Assembly (NCBI GenBank): GCA_020064725.1
Contig: JAGTWJ010000001.1
Coordinates: forward strand, 5,146,001-5,210,000
Direction: 5' to 3'
Source of the DNA: Drechslerella dactyloides
Taxonomy: Eukaryota > Ascomycota > Orbiliomycetes > Orbiliales > Orbiliaceae
Length of the DNA: 64,000 nt
The notes beneath the pieces are model-generated. The model worked only from the letters and a program-made list of their open reading frames with translations. It was not told where the DNA came from and searched no databases. The position numbers and the translations under genes are program-made. Every line of letters starts with the position of its first letter. The first letter of the stretch is position 1. Shown piece after piece: positions 35,356 through 49,340 of this stretch.

Positions 35356-38300
35356 TGAAATGAAGGTTGGTGAATATATATTAAAGCTCGAAGCAACCGA
35401 ATTCGAATGTCGTAATCTCTAGCGGGACAGCCACAGAATAACTTTGGTTGGAGGTCGAAAAAGTTGAATCCAAACTAACTCGAAGGAAATCAACTCCCTC
35501 TCAATGATAGAAAAAGTGTAAAATAAGAAATATAATAAGAGGAGTTAACGAAGTGAAAATGCAAAGAACCGAAAGAAGAATATAGTTTGACAGATCAAAT
35601 ATGCACTCAGAGAAAAGAAAGAAGGGAACGGAAGATACATCCAACGGCCTGCGGCGCACATTCTTTATATCAGCACCGACCCCCCCTCGCCGTCAGATAG
35701 CACGTCTTAAGACCCTAACATGACTAGTTTACAATTATAGAAACAGCCTTTCAACCGAATTGACTCTGCGGTCTTTCTGCCGCCATAACCTTGCAAGCTT
35801 GTTGTTATTTGTTTCTCATGGCCTCCACCTTTAAATTTGGCCGAGAGACCTCAGCTACTCATATTCGAACCCTGGGCGCAGCCAGTTTCAGGACCGTAAT
35901 TGGGTACCACGCTTGCTCGACAGGAAAGCCTCTGCCGTACCGTACCTTGTGCAGCTGCATTATATAAGCATGCCGGATGGCGATCTTGCAGGGTGCTTGG
36001 CGCTACTGGTACTCGCGAGCGGGGGATTCCATCGACGCGTGAAGCAGGAGCTTCGGTACCTTTACCGGTTCTAAGCTTCTCATTGGTCCGGGTTGCGTTC
36101 GCTAGCAAGCTTTGAAAGGAGCTGATTGGGCTGTAAGCTCGGAGCTAAGTATACGGTAATATTGGCTACGAGATCATCAGCCAGTAATAGGATTTTTGGT
36201 GCTGCCTACTTAGCGCGCGACTATTGGCTCTGGTTCCTTTGAGTGGTATGCTATTTTAGGGCTGGGCGCTTGTTGATGCTGTTGGACGACTGCGTCCGTT
36301 TTGGGCAAATTCATGTCGACAAACCAATTGTGCCGTTTGCATTTTCGCCGTAGTTCGGTGCCGAATGTTGAAGATATATCACGGGATATGGCGAGCTATC
36401 ATTATTCCACGTATATGCTTAGGTCTGTTGGGTTTGAATCTTGAGATAGCTTGGCTTGTATATTCTCTAAGACGCGCTAGACGTTGAAGAGGAAATTCTA
36501 TTTGTAGATGACGATTAGAATTCAGATGAAGAACACAAATGCATAAAATCCAACAAAAGATTCCTCACCGTTGTGTTGTCCGCTAGGATCCGCAATCAAT
36601 TACAATTTCTAAGGTACTCGCGACAGGTCCATGACTCGGATTTATCAGCGCCCGTTAAAGGTGCAAATTAACTCTGCATTAGGAGTGGCAAGTTACCTGG
36701 ATAAGTGCGAAATGAGAATCTTAGCAGTGGAAGGGGCTTGCTGCAAGGCATGAACGCATGATTTTGACGTGTTTGTCTGTACGCATGCTGATGCAATGAT
36801 GCCATTGGTCCCAGAGTTCCAAGCTATCTCGAGGTCTAGCGTAGTTGGGAAGGTTTCACAAGCACCTACGCTGGTCTCTGCGCGGTTGCATCGAGCTCGA
36901 GAGCTCAATTGCGAAGTGGGATAGAATTTCGATGTCGCAGGTGAGCTGCTTGGATATAGTCTCGGGGACGCTGGCTTGGATACCGCTATATGATCGCTAT
37001 ACTGAATTAATTGCATGATTACCTATCTTGTTGAGTTTAGCGTTCTTTGACATGACAGCTGGCTTGACGACTCGGAGCTGAGTTTCAGGAAGCATGGTTG
37101 TTTTCAGGAAGCACCCACATAGATAGCTATCTCGTTAATACGATCAGGATTCGGGCATTTAAAGCTGACCGCTGACCAGTGCATTAGTCTTCGGGACGTT
37201 ACCTCCCGCCGATGTGTAGGATCGCGCTAACCTGGGGCCTACGTTCGCATCTGCAACTACCCGATAGTTTGGTTACATCAGCATATATATATCAACATAA
37301 GAATAGGCTGGTAGGCCACAAACGAGGGCTGTCGTACAATCAGCTCTCCTTTTCAGATTTTGATTTATTAGCCTTGGATTTGTGCATCATTGTATGTATG
37401 TTCAATTTCTCGTGGGATTAACGTTATTGCAATACATCTCTTGCTGAAGGCTATATTGGCTGTGAATAGCTGTTGCTAATGTTGGCGATAAGGTTTACTG
37501 GGCGTGGGGGTAGGCCTAGCCCCCTGGTCAAGTTTTCTACCCCCAAGCTTCGGCCAGCGCGGAGCGTGCTGACTAGCCGTGAATCCATCCTCAGAACTAG
37601 AGGGTTTGATATATTCACCTTTGGTCTCGTGACTATTTCATCGCTCCGGCTCTGCGTTTTTTTCAGAATATGTATCAACTGAATACAGCCTCTAGTTGAA
37701 GCTTATCTTAGTGGATGTAATTTACAAACATTCATGAATGTTCTGGATATTCTTGTGTTACCACACCTGCTGCATGCTGCAGAATAAACTTTTGGGCTAG
37801 TCTGGTAATTATCATCGGCTAGTTTCTGATGATTCGATGTTATCGATCCACGTATGTACAACAGCGTATGCATGTAACCCATGAACTGCCAGCTGACGGC
37901 TCTGCGAGTCCTGGCTGTCGTTTCGATGGCATTGCCAAGCTTGTAGAAGATTTGAGGGATATGCGTTCAAACTTCCATGTAGTCTCGTTTCAGACAATGC
38001 GAGGCTATGCATGGATCTAGTTGGGACCTTGGTATCCTTGGATTCATGAAGGGGAGATTGATATGATGTCAGTTACAACCTCGGGCTCGACACCGCTATA
38101 CAAAGTTCGTCTAAAGCTTTCCATCAATTAATATTGATCGATAGCCACGGAAATTAATGGGACGCAAAGTTACACTGTCCTGACGTAATGTTTTGAGCCC
38201 GCGATTTAGATCCCACCCAGCAATCGGCATCGGGTTAACGTTAATAGTCAGGCGAATCCACACTACCCCATCAATCCTATCGCGGCCTCGAAGACGTGGA

Positions 38301-40953
38301 ATATTCCGTACCCCAATATCGAAGGCACACCTATCCTGGTCACACTCCTACGACTTGTCGCTCCCCGCATTTGTATCCAAGGAGACGGCACGCAGATCGA
38401 CTCTAGGATCCATGCCCAAGCACCTCAGTCCTGCCAAGCTCGACTACCGACACGACACACCAGGTGTACCTCCCTCCTATATCATACGTGCAACTCCTAA
38501 TTCTGCATGACCATCGCAAGAGCCATTGGCAAGATACCAGTAAACAGCATCGTGCGACCAGCCCAATCCCAGCCCGTGACCACATAAGGCAGGTTCAAGC
38601 GACGCGTGCGCGACGGAAGCAGCCGTAAATCGCAATTACGTACTCGAAGACTCTCTAGAATTGTTATCCTACCATAAGATAATCCCGCAGCCCATCCATT
38701 ACCATTATTCATAATAATCCTATTCGGATATGTCGCCGCCAAGATGGACTATTGGCCTTCTAGAATTCCCCGCATGCACTTTCATCCATGGGTTGTGGAA
38801 ATGGTACCTGCCGCTACCATCGGATGCCGGCCGACCGGCAGGGTCTTCCACAGTCTCCTTACAGAAGAACAATTAGCCAGCGAGGCTCAGGACGGTAGGT
38901 CCATATGTTAAATGTGAATAACGTTGCGGATGCATGGATACATGGCCTACAGGACTTGCATACAGACATGCATCATCGTGCGGGTCCTCACAGGGATGAC
39001 ACGAGGTGAAAACTTTAACACTTCGAATCCGCGAATGGAATCCACCCATTTACTGGACAAATACATGCCTGCCTGCCCGGCCCGTAAGAACGGGTTATGT
39101 ATGGACGCACGTATAAGAAATATCGCTTATTATACCGTACCAGACCTGTCCCGGGCCCGCCGTGCAGATGCGACGTCAACATGTCCCGAGCGAGAAGGAA
39201 GGAAGCGAAGCGACGATGCAGGTCGCGGGGTGAATATTAGGTAATGGATATTCAAAGCCGATGTGACGTCCAAATTTTTTTGGACGCCCAGACCTGACTG
39301 GATAGGAAGTGACTGCAATGCTATAATTTCGTCTTTGCGAGCCGTCGTTGCAGCTGCGCAAACTATTTTTTTCGACCTTTGGTCGGGTTTGGAGTTGCGA
39401 AGTGGAAGTTGAGGCTAATAACCGCGTGGTATTATGTCAGGTACCCTGGCGCGCGGGCAGATCCCAACGGCAGAAATTGAAAGAAAGTCTCAGGATGCCG
39501 GATTCGATGTCCGATCCGCGCGGCCGCCAATGCATTGGTTGACGAGCAGGATTCGATGCTAATGGCTTGCGTATGCCTTAATGCAGGGTAAGAGCTTAGT
39601 CTCGAGGACACTGCGTAGAAATCAAGCTGTGGTTAATAGCCACTAGAAAGACACTAACGGCATCGAGGCCTAGAAGACACTCCAAGGTTGAGACTCGGGG
39701 ACGTTGCCCTCTGAGGCTTGATTCAGGGCGATAGTAGCGTTGAAGTTGAGTGAGACTTCAAGACATGCACGCACACCGACGCACGCGTTTGTTCATTCTG
39801 CAGGACCACCCTTGCCTACCACCTCGAACTGCAGATACGAAACACGCCAACTCGAAGCCGCTCGAAATAGAGTCTTCTGAACAGCTGCCTTACGGGGGTC
39901 CGTGACCTCCATTTCTGTCCCTCGGCCTTGGCACGTTAGAGGAGCGTATATCCTAGATGCACCGAATTCGGCTGCCTCTCGCCCGATGACCCCGGGCGCC
40001 CCAAAACAATCGATCCATCACTGGTAATTAGAAGAATTCGATTGTTTGCGGGAAAATCGTGCATGTCTCTCGCTCCCTGGCGAGTCTGCTCGGTATCGAT
40101 CGATCAACTCCCCGGAACGCGGGGAGACATAATATATTATGCGGTCTCGGGGCCGCTGCAACATTATGCAAAAAGCGATTAAGACGAATTTAGGGAAGCT
40201 GGAAGTTGGAGTTCCCATTGTATCGCAATTAATCTCCCAGTCAGACCTTTCTCGCGGACGGACGGGTTCGGCAGGTTTCCCGATAGACTGAGACAGACAC
40301 GCAGACGGATTTGAAGGTCGCGTTATGTTACGGGGAGGACGGTGGACAACCCTTGAAATGATCAACTCGCACGATAACCTCGTACGTACGCACAGATCGA
40401 ACGGAGAAAACTTTTAGTAGCCGAGTAAGGATTTCTCACTCGGGTGAAGTTGGCGTCGATAGCGCATCGCCTTGTGAAGCTTATGTAATAGAGATTATTT
40501 GACAAGTAAAGAATATGGTCGACAGGCAAGAAGAATAATGACCTTGCGAGCGCTCGCGCTATCATTCAAGGGCGACGGACAAATGATGTGAAGAATATGA
40601 TACAACACAAAGGAAACAACAGTGGCAGGTAGTGACAAGGAAGTGCTCCTGTTAGAAAACGACAGTGAGGATATAGAACGAGCAATTGAGGCTTCTCGCA
40701 AGGTTAGCAACGTCGAGATAAAAAAGAAAATAAGCACAGCGAACGATATACTATACCCCCATCATGTGAAACGCCGGTATATCATACCATTAAATCCAAC
40801 CACAGGCCCTTATCAACGCAGCTTCGAATAATGATATATCTAGAAGAAATTTTTTGAGGACAAAAGAAAGTGAAAGCTTGACAGATCGGGAAATAGTATG
40901 AAACTTTCGACCGGGAGCAACGGGAACGACAGGTTGTACATGACCTTCACGGT
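35356..40953. other. Gene-free interval (about 5.6 kb)
   Basis: Lies upstream of the membrane protein gene and downstream of the methyltransferase-like gene, both on the minus strand. No gene, RNA or mobile element recognised; open frames are short and without domains. Confidence 0.55.
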
Positions 40954-43078
40954 CTAAATCTTCTGCCCGAACGCGAACGTCAGGCCGAAGCAAGTGTTGA
41001 GGGCTTCGCATTCGTGCTTGATGGCTTTGTTCTGCCACCATATCTGATTGCCGCCAGGCCCGTTCAAGATTGGGTTGAACCCACGGAAGAGTTCCCCGTA
41101 GAAGTGTCTCCCGACCAAGACCATGACCCTCGCAGCGTCGGGATCGGGTCCTTGCCCACGGGCGATATTCTTCAATTTGGGGTTGAAGGACGCAGGCAAT
41201 GCAATTCTGCTCCTCTTGACATTGTCGAAGCCGGTTTCTTGGAGGAATCCGAGAACGTCGTCTGAGGGCTTGATGGCGAAGCTGTCTTCTAGCATTTCGC
41301 GGATGATTCTCGCATCCAGCCATTCGCGCAACAGGTCTCCCTGCTTAGTAAGAACTGGATCAACGATCTGCAGTTCAATCCAGCCGCCGGGTCGCAGAAC
41401 ACGATTGCACTCCTTGAGGAGGGGTGCCCAATCCGAGTGCCGCAGGATACCGGGGAAGGACTTGGTCGAGATGACGTCGAAATAATTGTCCGGGAACGGG
41501 AGCGGCGAGTTCGGCTGCGGGATAAAGAGGGGGTGGTGGTTGAGTGGAGCTGACCACTGGCAGGCTGGGTTCGAGATGTCTTGCGAGGAGACAGAGTATA
41601 CGGTGACGTTGGGGTATTTTGCCGCAAGGAACCAACCATCCGCTGATTAAGTAATAATATTAGTAAACTGCGGGGTATTGATATCGAAGATATGAAGAAA
41701 GACCGTAAGCTACTTACCAGCAGAACCGTGAAGGTGAAGCAGGCGCCTCCCGTCAGTGACGTGGGCATCCAGCAGGAACTCATGAGCATCGCTCTGCAGT
41801 GACTTTCCGAACGTCAACCATTCAGCGGCAACGAGAGCCCAAATCCTCTGCTCGAAGGCAATTTCCTCTAGCATGACATTGTCGAACTCCTGAGTGCTGC
41901 CCCAATCCTCGCTCAACCGTTTGAACATGATCTTCAAGCCTGCATTTTCCATCTTTGACAAAGCAGCCTGGAAGCTACTTCTCCCCGCGGAGGCGACTGA
42001 GGGAGGCTTGTAGTGATCCGACCCTCGACTTGGCGACCTCATCCCGGACGACTTAACGTCTACTGCGAGATTCTGCTGATATCCGAGGGTATCATATGAA
42101 GGAAGCCCTGCGGACTTCGGGCCGGACGAGGTCCCTGGCCGCGAATGCACCTGGATCGGCTGCGGCCGACCCAAGAACCCATCTCGAGGGCTGTGACGGA
42201 ACTTGTAGTTGCACTCATGCTCAGCGAGGTAGAATGACTGTAGCGACGCATCGATATCGGTCCTGGGACTGGATATAGAGAGTGCGCCCGAGGACTCGCT
42301 GCAGGCGGTCAGGGCACTTCCCATCGAGCCCATTCTAACGGACCTCGGCGAGGCAAGTGGAGCTTCATTGGTGAAACTAGTAGATAATGGTTTCAGGTTG
42401 AAGTCCGTAGCAATTCTGTTTGTCGAGAAGAATGGTCGTCCGCTGGGGCCCTCTATGCAACACACAGACCAGTTTAGCAACTTTCCCTAAATTGACATGT
42501 GGAATGTCGAAAGATTGTTGGAGCGGCTAGGCAGATGCAGCCGACGAGAAAGACCCTCGGCAAAAGAAGAAGAGATATAACTTACCATCTGGCGTCGGGG
42601 GTACTGGAAAGCTAGGCGGTGGCAACGGCGGCTGCCGTGAGATCTCGTTATCCGCCAGCGGGGGAGTTGGCTGCTTGTAGATACCATGACGCCCATGCTT
42701 GGGATGCAAAAGATTAGTATCGAGCGACGTCAAGCTGATCTTAGGCTCTGGCACCAGGCTCTCAGGCTCGAGCGAGAGAGCTGACGGCTTCCTGTCAATC
42801 ACCCCACCGCTGTCGCGCGATTTGCCAAAGAAGCCGAATCTGCTCTTCGGCTTCGACTGCGAGGCGATACTCGGCGTTGGCTGTTTGTGGCTTCCGGAAC
42901 TCGACGCTGTCGACGAAGTCTTCCTGTTCGTGGCCGCACTGGGCGTTGGCGACGTGGACCGGTCGCTTGAATTGGTGGTGAAGACGGAGCCTTCTCGCCC
43001 ACTCTGCTTTCGCTGCTTTCGCTGACCCACAGTTTCGCGGTCCCTGGGGTCGCCGTACTCGAAGTTTGCGCCAAACAT
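40954..43078 (-). CDS. Methyltransferase-fold protein with long disordered N-terminus
   Basis: Three exons on the minus strand (43078-42586, 42452-41718, 41642-40954) join across introns of 133 and 75 nt and encode 638 residues. Residues about 1-330 are low complexity, rich in Ser, Pro, Thr and charged residues (SKPKSRFGFFGKSRDSGG). A helical segment (about 330-400) leads into a class I SAM-methyltransferase-like region: RRLLHLHGSAADGW (about 400-413), then VTVYSVS, PFPDNYFDVI (458-467) and the strong ECNRVLRPGGWIEL block (487-500). The C-terminus resembles the family's substrate lobe. The SAM loop, normally D-G-x-G-x-G, is replaced by LHGSAADGW, so SAM binding is doubtful. It could be an active enzyme with a variant loop or a pseudo-methyltransferase. 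Substrate unknown. Confidence 0.88.
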
Positions 43079-46000
43079 TTTGACGACGAGGAATCAGAAG
43101 ATAAAACTTGGTTTAAGTGCAATCGAGATCGAACAGCAAGTTGCCTTGATTTTCTCGCAGTCTGTGAAATGTCGGCGGACGGAGCAAGCAGGAGAGTCGG
43201 CTCGTAGGACGGCGCACGGGGCCAATGCGTCTGGAATGTTGCTGCTGCGGTTCCCAGGGCTCGGACAAAAGTATCTACAGGACGCAGAGATTATATCAGA
43301 AAACCTCAGCTAGCACGCAAACATGAGACCTCCGTGGGGTATGCGAGCGTTTGGCGAAGGAAGAATGCGGAAAGCAGACCACCTTCTCAATCCAATGAAT
43401 CTCCCCTCCTCATACGATGTCCTCGATTTCCCAAAGGGTGTTTTTCTTTTTTCGATTTTCTTCTTCCTCGTCTTCTTCGAATTCTTCGACTTGTTCCCTA
43501 CCTCTGGCGAGGTGCAGGAGCAAGGTCAGGCACGGGGGGTGGTAGCGTCTGCTATTGCCGCGTCCTCTGCCTTTTGTCGCCCTATAACATTGAAGAGCAT
43601 GCGCATGAGCGTCGTTTGGTCGGGACGGGTCCTTTGGGCTTGGGGCGGGAACTGAGCTCGAGTGGGCCTTGGGCGAATGCCAGGCAGCCGAGCTGGAGAA
43701 TGCGCGAGCAAGGTCTCGAACCGGGCAGACCCTCGAGCGAGAACTTTCGAACTGCGGCGATGCGACGTGGAATGGGAAAGAGGGAAGGAGAGCCACGGCG
43801 AATAACTGGACTCTCGACCCAGTCTGGCTCCGGGCGATATTTTAAATAAGAGCCTTCTACCCTGTTGATCAACGACTTTTTGGGAGCCAGAGGGCAGGTG
43901 CCAGAAGCCGGACCGCGAATATTTTCGTTTCGCTCGGGGGCACAGAACAAGAGGGGGACAATTAAACAGACTAGCCGATGGGCCTTTTGTTTCGATATGC
44001 ACCCAAATCGAATCTTGGACGACCTTGCAGTTGCAATGTTAAACGCTATGTGCAATCAACTTCGCAATATGCATGCATCTGAAAGTACCTGAATCGAAAA
44101 TGGAAGTGAAAATTCTCCAGATGGTGACCTGCTCCGGCGGCCAGTCGGCTCAGTCGCAGAGCCAAGGGTGCACAAGATGCACTTGCACTTGTCTGGGATC
44201 GTGGAAGATTATCCAGAAGCAAGAGAAGAAAAAAACGGGCACCGTCGATGATCCAATCGTATCGCTGCCGAGCTGCTGTAACCAGATCCGATGGAGGTGG
44301 TAGTCGAATCAGAATCGAACCCAGCGTCCGGACCGACGTCGCTTTGGTGAGATTTGTGCACGATCGCACAGCTTTTGAGCGCACGCACGCACGTTCGAGC
44401 TAGCCGTACGTGAACGAACTGTGCTAGCTGCAGGGCTGCAGGGCGTCGGTATAGCTTTGGATATTATAGGTTGAGAATCGATTTTGGTCGTTACCGTAGC
44501 AAGATTAAAAGATGCGACTCTGGTTGACGCTACCTGTGCTCCTGCTGGGGAATTAGTATATACCCAAATGGCGGTTTGACTGGAAGCGGTAGCTCCTGTG
44601 TTTGAATGCCCTGCATTGGCCAGCAGCCACGATGTTATATTTCAATCTTGGGATCGAAGGAATGAGGGATACAGAAGCCAGGAGCAAGTCTCGTCATCTC
44701 CGCCTGCTGGTTTTATGGAATGATCGGCCGTTGGGTTTGATGCAATTGGTTGAGGAGGAAGAGAAAATGTGTCGAACAACAGCCGCACCAATTGAAGCAG
44801 GCAAGCAGTCGTCCGGTTTCTGAATATACACAATCGTAGAGCCCACCACCATTTAGCACAGGCGTCAGGACATGCACATGCGCACAGGGCCTACGAAAAA
44901 GCACACTCGCTTGGGCACGGGGCTTTCTATTCATGGCTCGCAGCCCATGCAGACTGTATGAGCTCAGCAACAGAATTGTACCATGTCTGCATGCATGGAC
45001 TATGATTAACCGGGGCAGCTTGTACGCTCACTGCTAACGACTTTCTGCTCGCCCGTTATACGGTTCTTCCCGATATGTTATAAAATTGTAGCTGCGATGG
45101 CCAGCCGTCTTCAATTATTTCAAGATGCACCTGCATGTCTTTACCTTACCATACATTGGCTGGCTGGCGCCGCTAGCGCCACCGGTCACTTGTCATTTGC
45201 GTCGGTGCCTGATCCCGCTTGCAACTGATATCATATTGGCCACCAGATAGGAGTGTATCACTCAGATGCGCCGGATCCAACTACCCATAACCAGCGAACT
45301 TGCGACTGGTACCTGAGCGGACATCTACAACTTCTGCAGACAGATGCAACGTCCACGCGTCGACTTGCAACATCAGTTGGCTCACCATCTAACCAATAAC
45401 TCCCACATACGTGGATGAGTCGGCCCGCCCAGCTTTTGATAGTAGATGGCGCGTGTCAGGCAGCCAGACTGGAAATGGCGGGAGACTAGAGATGCATCAA
45501 AATTTACCGGCACAGTGGAGCCCGGTGCGACCTGCTCGCTTCTAGTGCCTGAATGAATTATTTACTGTTATACCGTTCGCCTCGTTATTATTTCCTGATC
45601 CCAAATAACTTAGTCTTGTTAGCCGACCGCCCTCAATAAAGCCCGAGACAGCATTGAGATTTTTTTTTTCTTGTCGGCTGCGGTGCATTTTAGATCGGTT
45701 GAGGTTGAGTGCGCGCATATTGCGCATGTGCAGGCCAGGTCCAGGTATCAGGATCCGGCGTCCATGTCGTCAGCGGCCTGAGCGATATCGCCGATATCAG
45801 GCGGGTATTATAGATCTAAGGTGCTTCAACCATAACACTATGAAACAACGATGTGGGGCCGATTGGATTCCGGCGCTGGACAGAAACGCTGCTTTTGATA
45901 AAGAGAAACAGGGCAGAAGACACGACCGACGGGAACCGACCGTCGCGCCCCACAGCTATCGGCCTTGTCCTGTGCATACCAAATATACTCCGTACACGTA

Positions 46001-49000
46001 GCAATATATTTCACATGCACAGCCAATATAACCTGATCCAACACGACGATAATTTCGGCACGATTTATCTGATTCGAGAGCTTCGGTTTCCAACAGCTCT
46101 GCCACACGAAATGAATCTGCTCAATTCAAATGCTGGGCTATAGATTCTCATGATACAATCTGAACCGATCAGGCTGCGCTGTCCACTCCTGTCACGTTAC
46201 CCCCTCGCTTGTCTCGCGCAGGTTCCGGCAGGAGGCCTAGGTCGCTCGTACACATCAAATAGTGTATCGAGGGACCGAAATGAAGATGTCTTAGCTATTT
46301 GCCGTGGCCACTCCGAATACGGTTGTTCCACGCTGCGATAAAGCGTGCATGCTTATTGGCGATGCTGCATGATTCTTCAAGTAAGGGATTCCTTGAAGAT
46401 ATCCCGTGTCCGCATTTCGACCAAGCTGAACGGCTGGCCACCAGCTGGCCAGGAGGCAGGCCCGAATTCAAGGCTAGCTAGCGGTACCGCCGTGCAGCGC
46501 TTGGTAAACCGGATCGACAGTCAAACCACTGGAAATAGTTGATGATGATGTAGCGGATGCTATATTGTGCTAGAGATACCTTCCAGTAAATTCGGCGCCG
46601 CTGTCTAGACGATTCCTATATAGGCAATTGGTTGTGTTATTTCTGTGATATCACGCACAGCACCATCCCGGGGTACGCCCCGGGGCGTTATATTTCGATC
46701 GTGAATTTTTTTTATAGCTAATCGTTTGGCAATTGGGTGGCTATGCATATGTTGACCTGTAGCATGAACTGCGCGAACTGTTTGTCTTGCTGGCTGTGTT
46801 GATCCAGAGACCGGTCTAGGTCTCGGTGCCATCTTGCGTTCAGGCACGAATTGGAGATTGAAGGTCTCGTGATATCAGAGATCCAGCTGGATTGCTCGAT
46901 CTCGCCCTGGCATTCATACAGGACTGGTCAGAAACCAGAAATTATGATCGTCCCTTGCTGGCGTCTCCTGTTGCAAGGAAGCCGGCTTTTTCTGTCTTTT
47001 CAGCTGATGCTGTCCATTCAGATATCTGCCCTGGCTATCAACCCGCCTTGACAGGATGATTTCCTGCTCATGAAAGCGGTTGTGATTGTTTTGCATGCTG
47101 CAGATGCGAGCCGTCTGAATGTAAGGGCGCAGCGTTGATGGAATGCAAACGTTGACTCCTGGGGTGGAGCTAGGTCTAGGCTTAGCTAATATCGCCACCA
47201 ACCTCGCCGTATGGATCCCCTCACATAATCCTACACGTTGAGTTCGCGTAGCCCTACACGGACGAAGAAGACCAGGGATGTCGCATGCTTTCGAGCCGTA
47301 ATAGAAAAAACATCGACCAGTAACGTTTGCGCAAGTAGTAATAATCCGAACCGGCCGGAGCGAATGCTTCTCCGCTGTCGTCGTTCTCGTCTGCACTGGC
47401 GATCACCTTCGAGATCAAGGACGAGCTAAAGCTTTAGAGGCTGCAAGGGCGAGATGACGCTGATCGTCGGAGCCGACCTTGCATTGAGTACTGCTTGTTA
47501 TCGTATAACTCCGCGAGCTACTTCGCCAACGGTCCCACGTTTGATCCAACCGCGTAGTGGCGGAGAGATACGGTGGGCCTCGATTGCGTAGTCACTTGGT
47601 TAGCTAAGTAGTTGGAACTTGGACACGAACAGGACCCGCCGCTGATAACATATTGCATAAGTGCATACGATACTGTGCCTCGGCGTGCCTGAAACGTAGC
47701 TGTGATGAATGAAGCGAGATGTGCGAGATAAACGTTAAACGAGGCTAGTTTGTCGTGTCGTGGCGGTTGGTATGCATTTGGAGACCACTCAGAGAGCAAG
47801 GCCAGTCCCGCCATTAGCTTTTGCGGCGGATACCGTTTGCCCTGGTCGAGGACTCCGACGATTCGTTCGACTGCGCAAGCTCGATGCATATGCATGCAGA
47901 CCGCAGATCTTGACAGCATCTGGCGAAACCCGCGAAAGACGAGAGTCGAAACGCTCGTAATGTGTTCCTGGCGACCCGCAATGGCACAGAATTTGCCCTG
48001 ATCTGGTGGCCGGCGGGGCTGACTATCGAGCAAAGGGCCATCGACCGTGCCGTCCTCCTGCCTTGGCACCGATGGCGTCCTCGAGATAGTGCCTGAAAGG
48101 GTGCAGCAGCTTCAAGCCATGTTGGCGATCAATGGAGTCCCTTGCTTCCCAGGAACATGTTTCTGACGAGAGGTATTGATAGCTGGGCAGCAGTAAATTG
48201 GGAATACGACGGTATCGCGCAAGTCTATCAGATGCATATGGTTGGTGGACGGGAACTGCCTGCTTCATCTCTTGCATCTCTTGGACCCAGAGTTTTAGTT
48301 TCGGCCATTACCTATCCGGCATGTGCATGAGCTGGAAGCAGCTCCGGCCCTCTCAGATTCACTTTAGCTGCTGGCAGGGGTGGAGGAAGGCTCCGATCGC
48401 GCCATGGGAGGCATGGGATGCTGTCCGGCGAGCAGGCCAGGGTGGGGGGCGGAGGGACGAGATGTGTCGACGGGATGCCTGGAGAGGCAACCGCGACGAC
48501 GTGGGGAGGGCGGCGGGCGGCGGAGGGAACGTTCGAACCCTCGAAGAACTAAGGGGCAAGAGAACATGTCAGAGCGATAAACTGCGGTCGGATCTGAGGC
48601 CAGAGACAGAGCGCGAGAATGAAAGAATGGAAGACGGTTGCAACCGTAATGCAATCGGCTAACTTGCTAAACTTTCGGCGGGCCAGACACTCGCCCGCGC
48701 CGTGGAAGAAGCTTTCTTTTTCCTGTGCGTCCGCGAAGAGATTTTTTGTGCTCGAGCGAGCGACACAAGACACCCATCCCCACCGCGGGCCACGAACCCC
48801 CTCCACAGGAGTCGAGGGACAGCAGGAACGACAACCGGGGTCGCAGAAATGGACGTCCGAATGGGAAAAAAAAAGACCCACCGCGAGCAGGAAAGAAGCT
48901 GTTTGGAGAGCATGGCGGGCGAACATGCTCGACTCGCTCCCTCCCCATCCAGGCGGTCGACCGCTGTTCCTGCTTTTTCCCTGTTGTTGCAATTGCCCTC

Positions 49001-49204
49001 TTGAGCAGGCCTGCTGAGACTCGCGCGATGTCCCTGGTCAACGTTAGGCCCGCCGGTCTTCTACAAAAAGCTCTCCACCACCCGCTCAGGGTGCTCGATT
49101 CTCCTCGGACATCAAGCTGCCAAATACTCATTTCAGTATTTGATCTCGCGACAATCCCTCCTGTCGTCTGTTGTTTTGTGCAACTTTCGTCCGTTGTTCT
49201 TGAA
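43079..49204. other. Gene-free interval (about 6.1 kb) between divergent genes
   Basis: Upstream of both the methyltransferase-like gene (-) and azgA (+). Open frames of 150-183 codons at 43.3-44.0 and 46.9-49.2 kb overlap on both strands and show no domain, so they are not called. The GC-richer stretch 48.3-49.2 kb is probably azgA promoter. Confidence 0.55.
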
Positions 49205-49213
49205 TATATATAA
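49205..49213 (+). promoter_or_regulatory. Possible TATA box of azgA
   Basis: TATATATAA, a good TATA match, lies 136 bases before the azgA ATG. A second TATATATA lies at about 49307, probably within the leader. Confidence 0.4.
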
Positions 49214-49340
49214 GTTCGCGAACTCGCTCTTTCGCGCTGGAGTCGACAGTCATTATTTTATAAAGCCTCATCCGGCATCTGATTGTCCACCTGCATCTCT
49301 CCTCCGTATATATACGCCCCTCAGAACAGCCACCAACAGA

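Noticed and set aside
43410..44055. Overlapping minus-strand open frames of 128-158 codons (one ending in a run of Glu/Lys)
   Set aside because: Three frames overlap each other and plus-strand frames, none has a domain, and the acidic run comes from a simple TCTTC-type tract.
46914..49213. Several open frames of 132-183 codons on both strands
   Set aside because: They overlap mutually in GC-richer DNA upstream of azgA, show no domain and no plausible splice pairing; most likely chance frames in promoter DNA.
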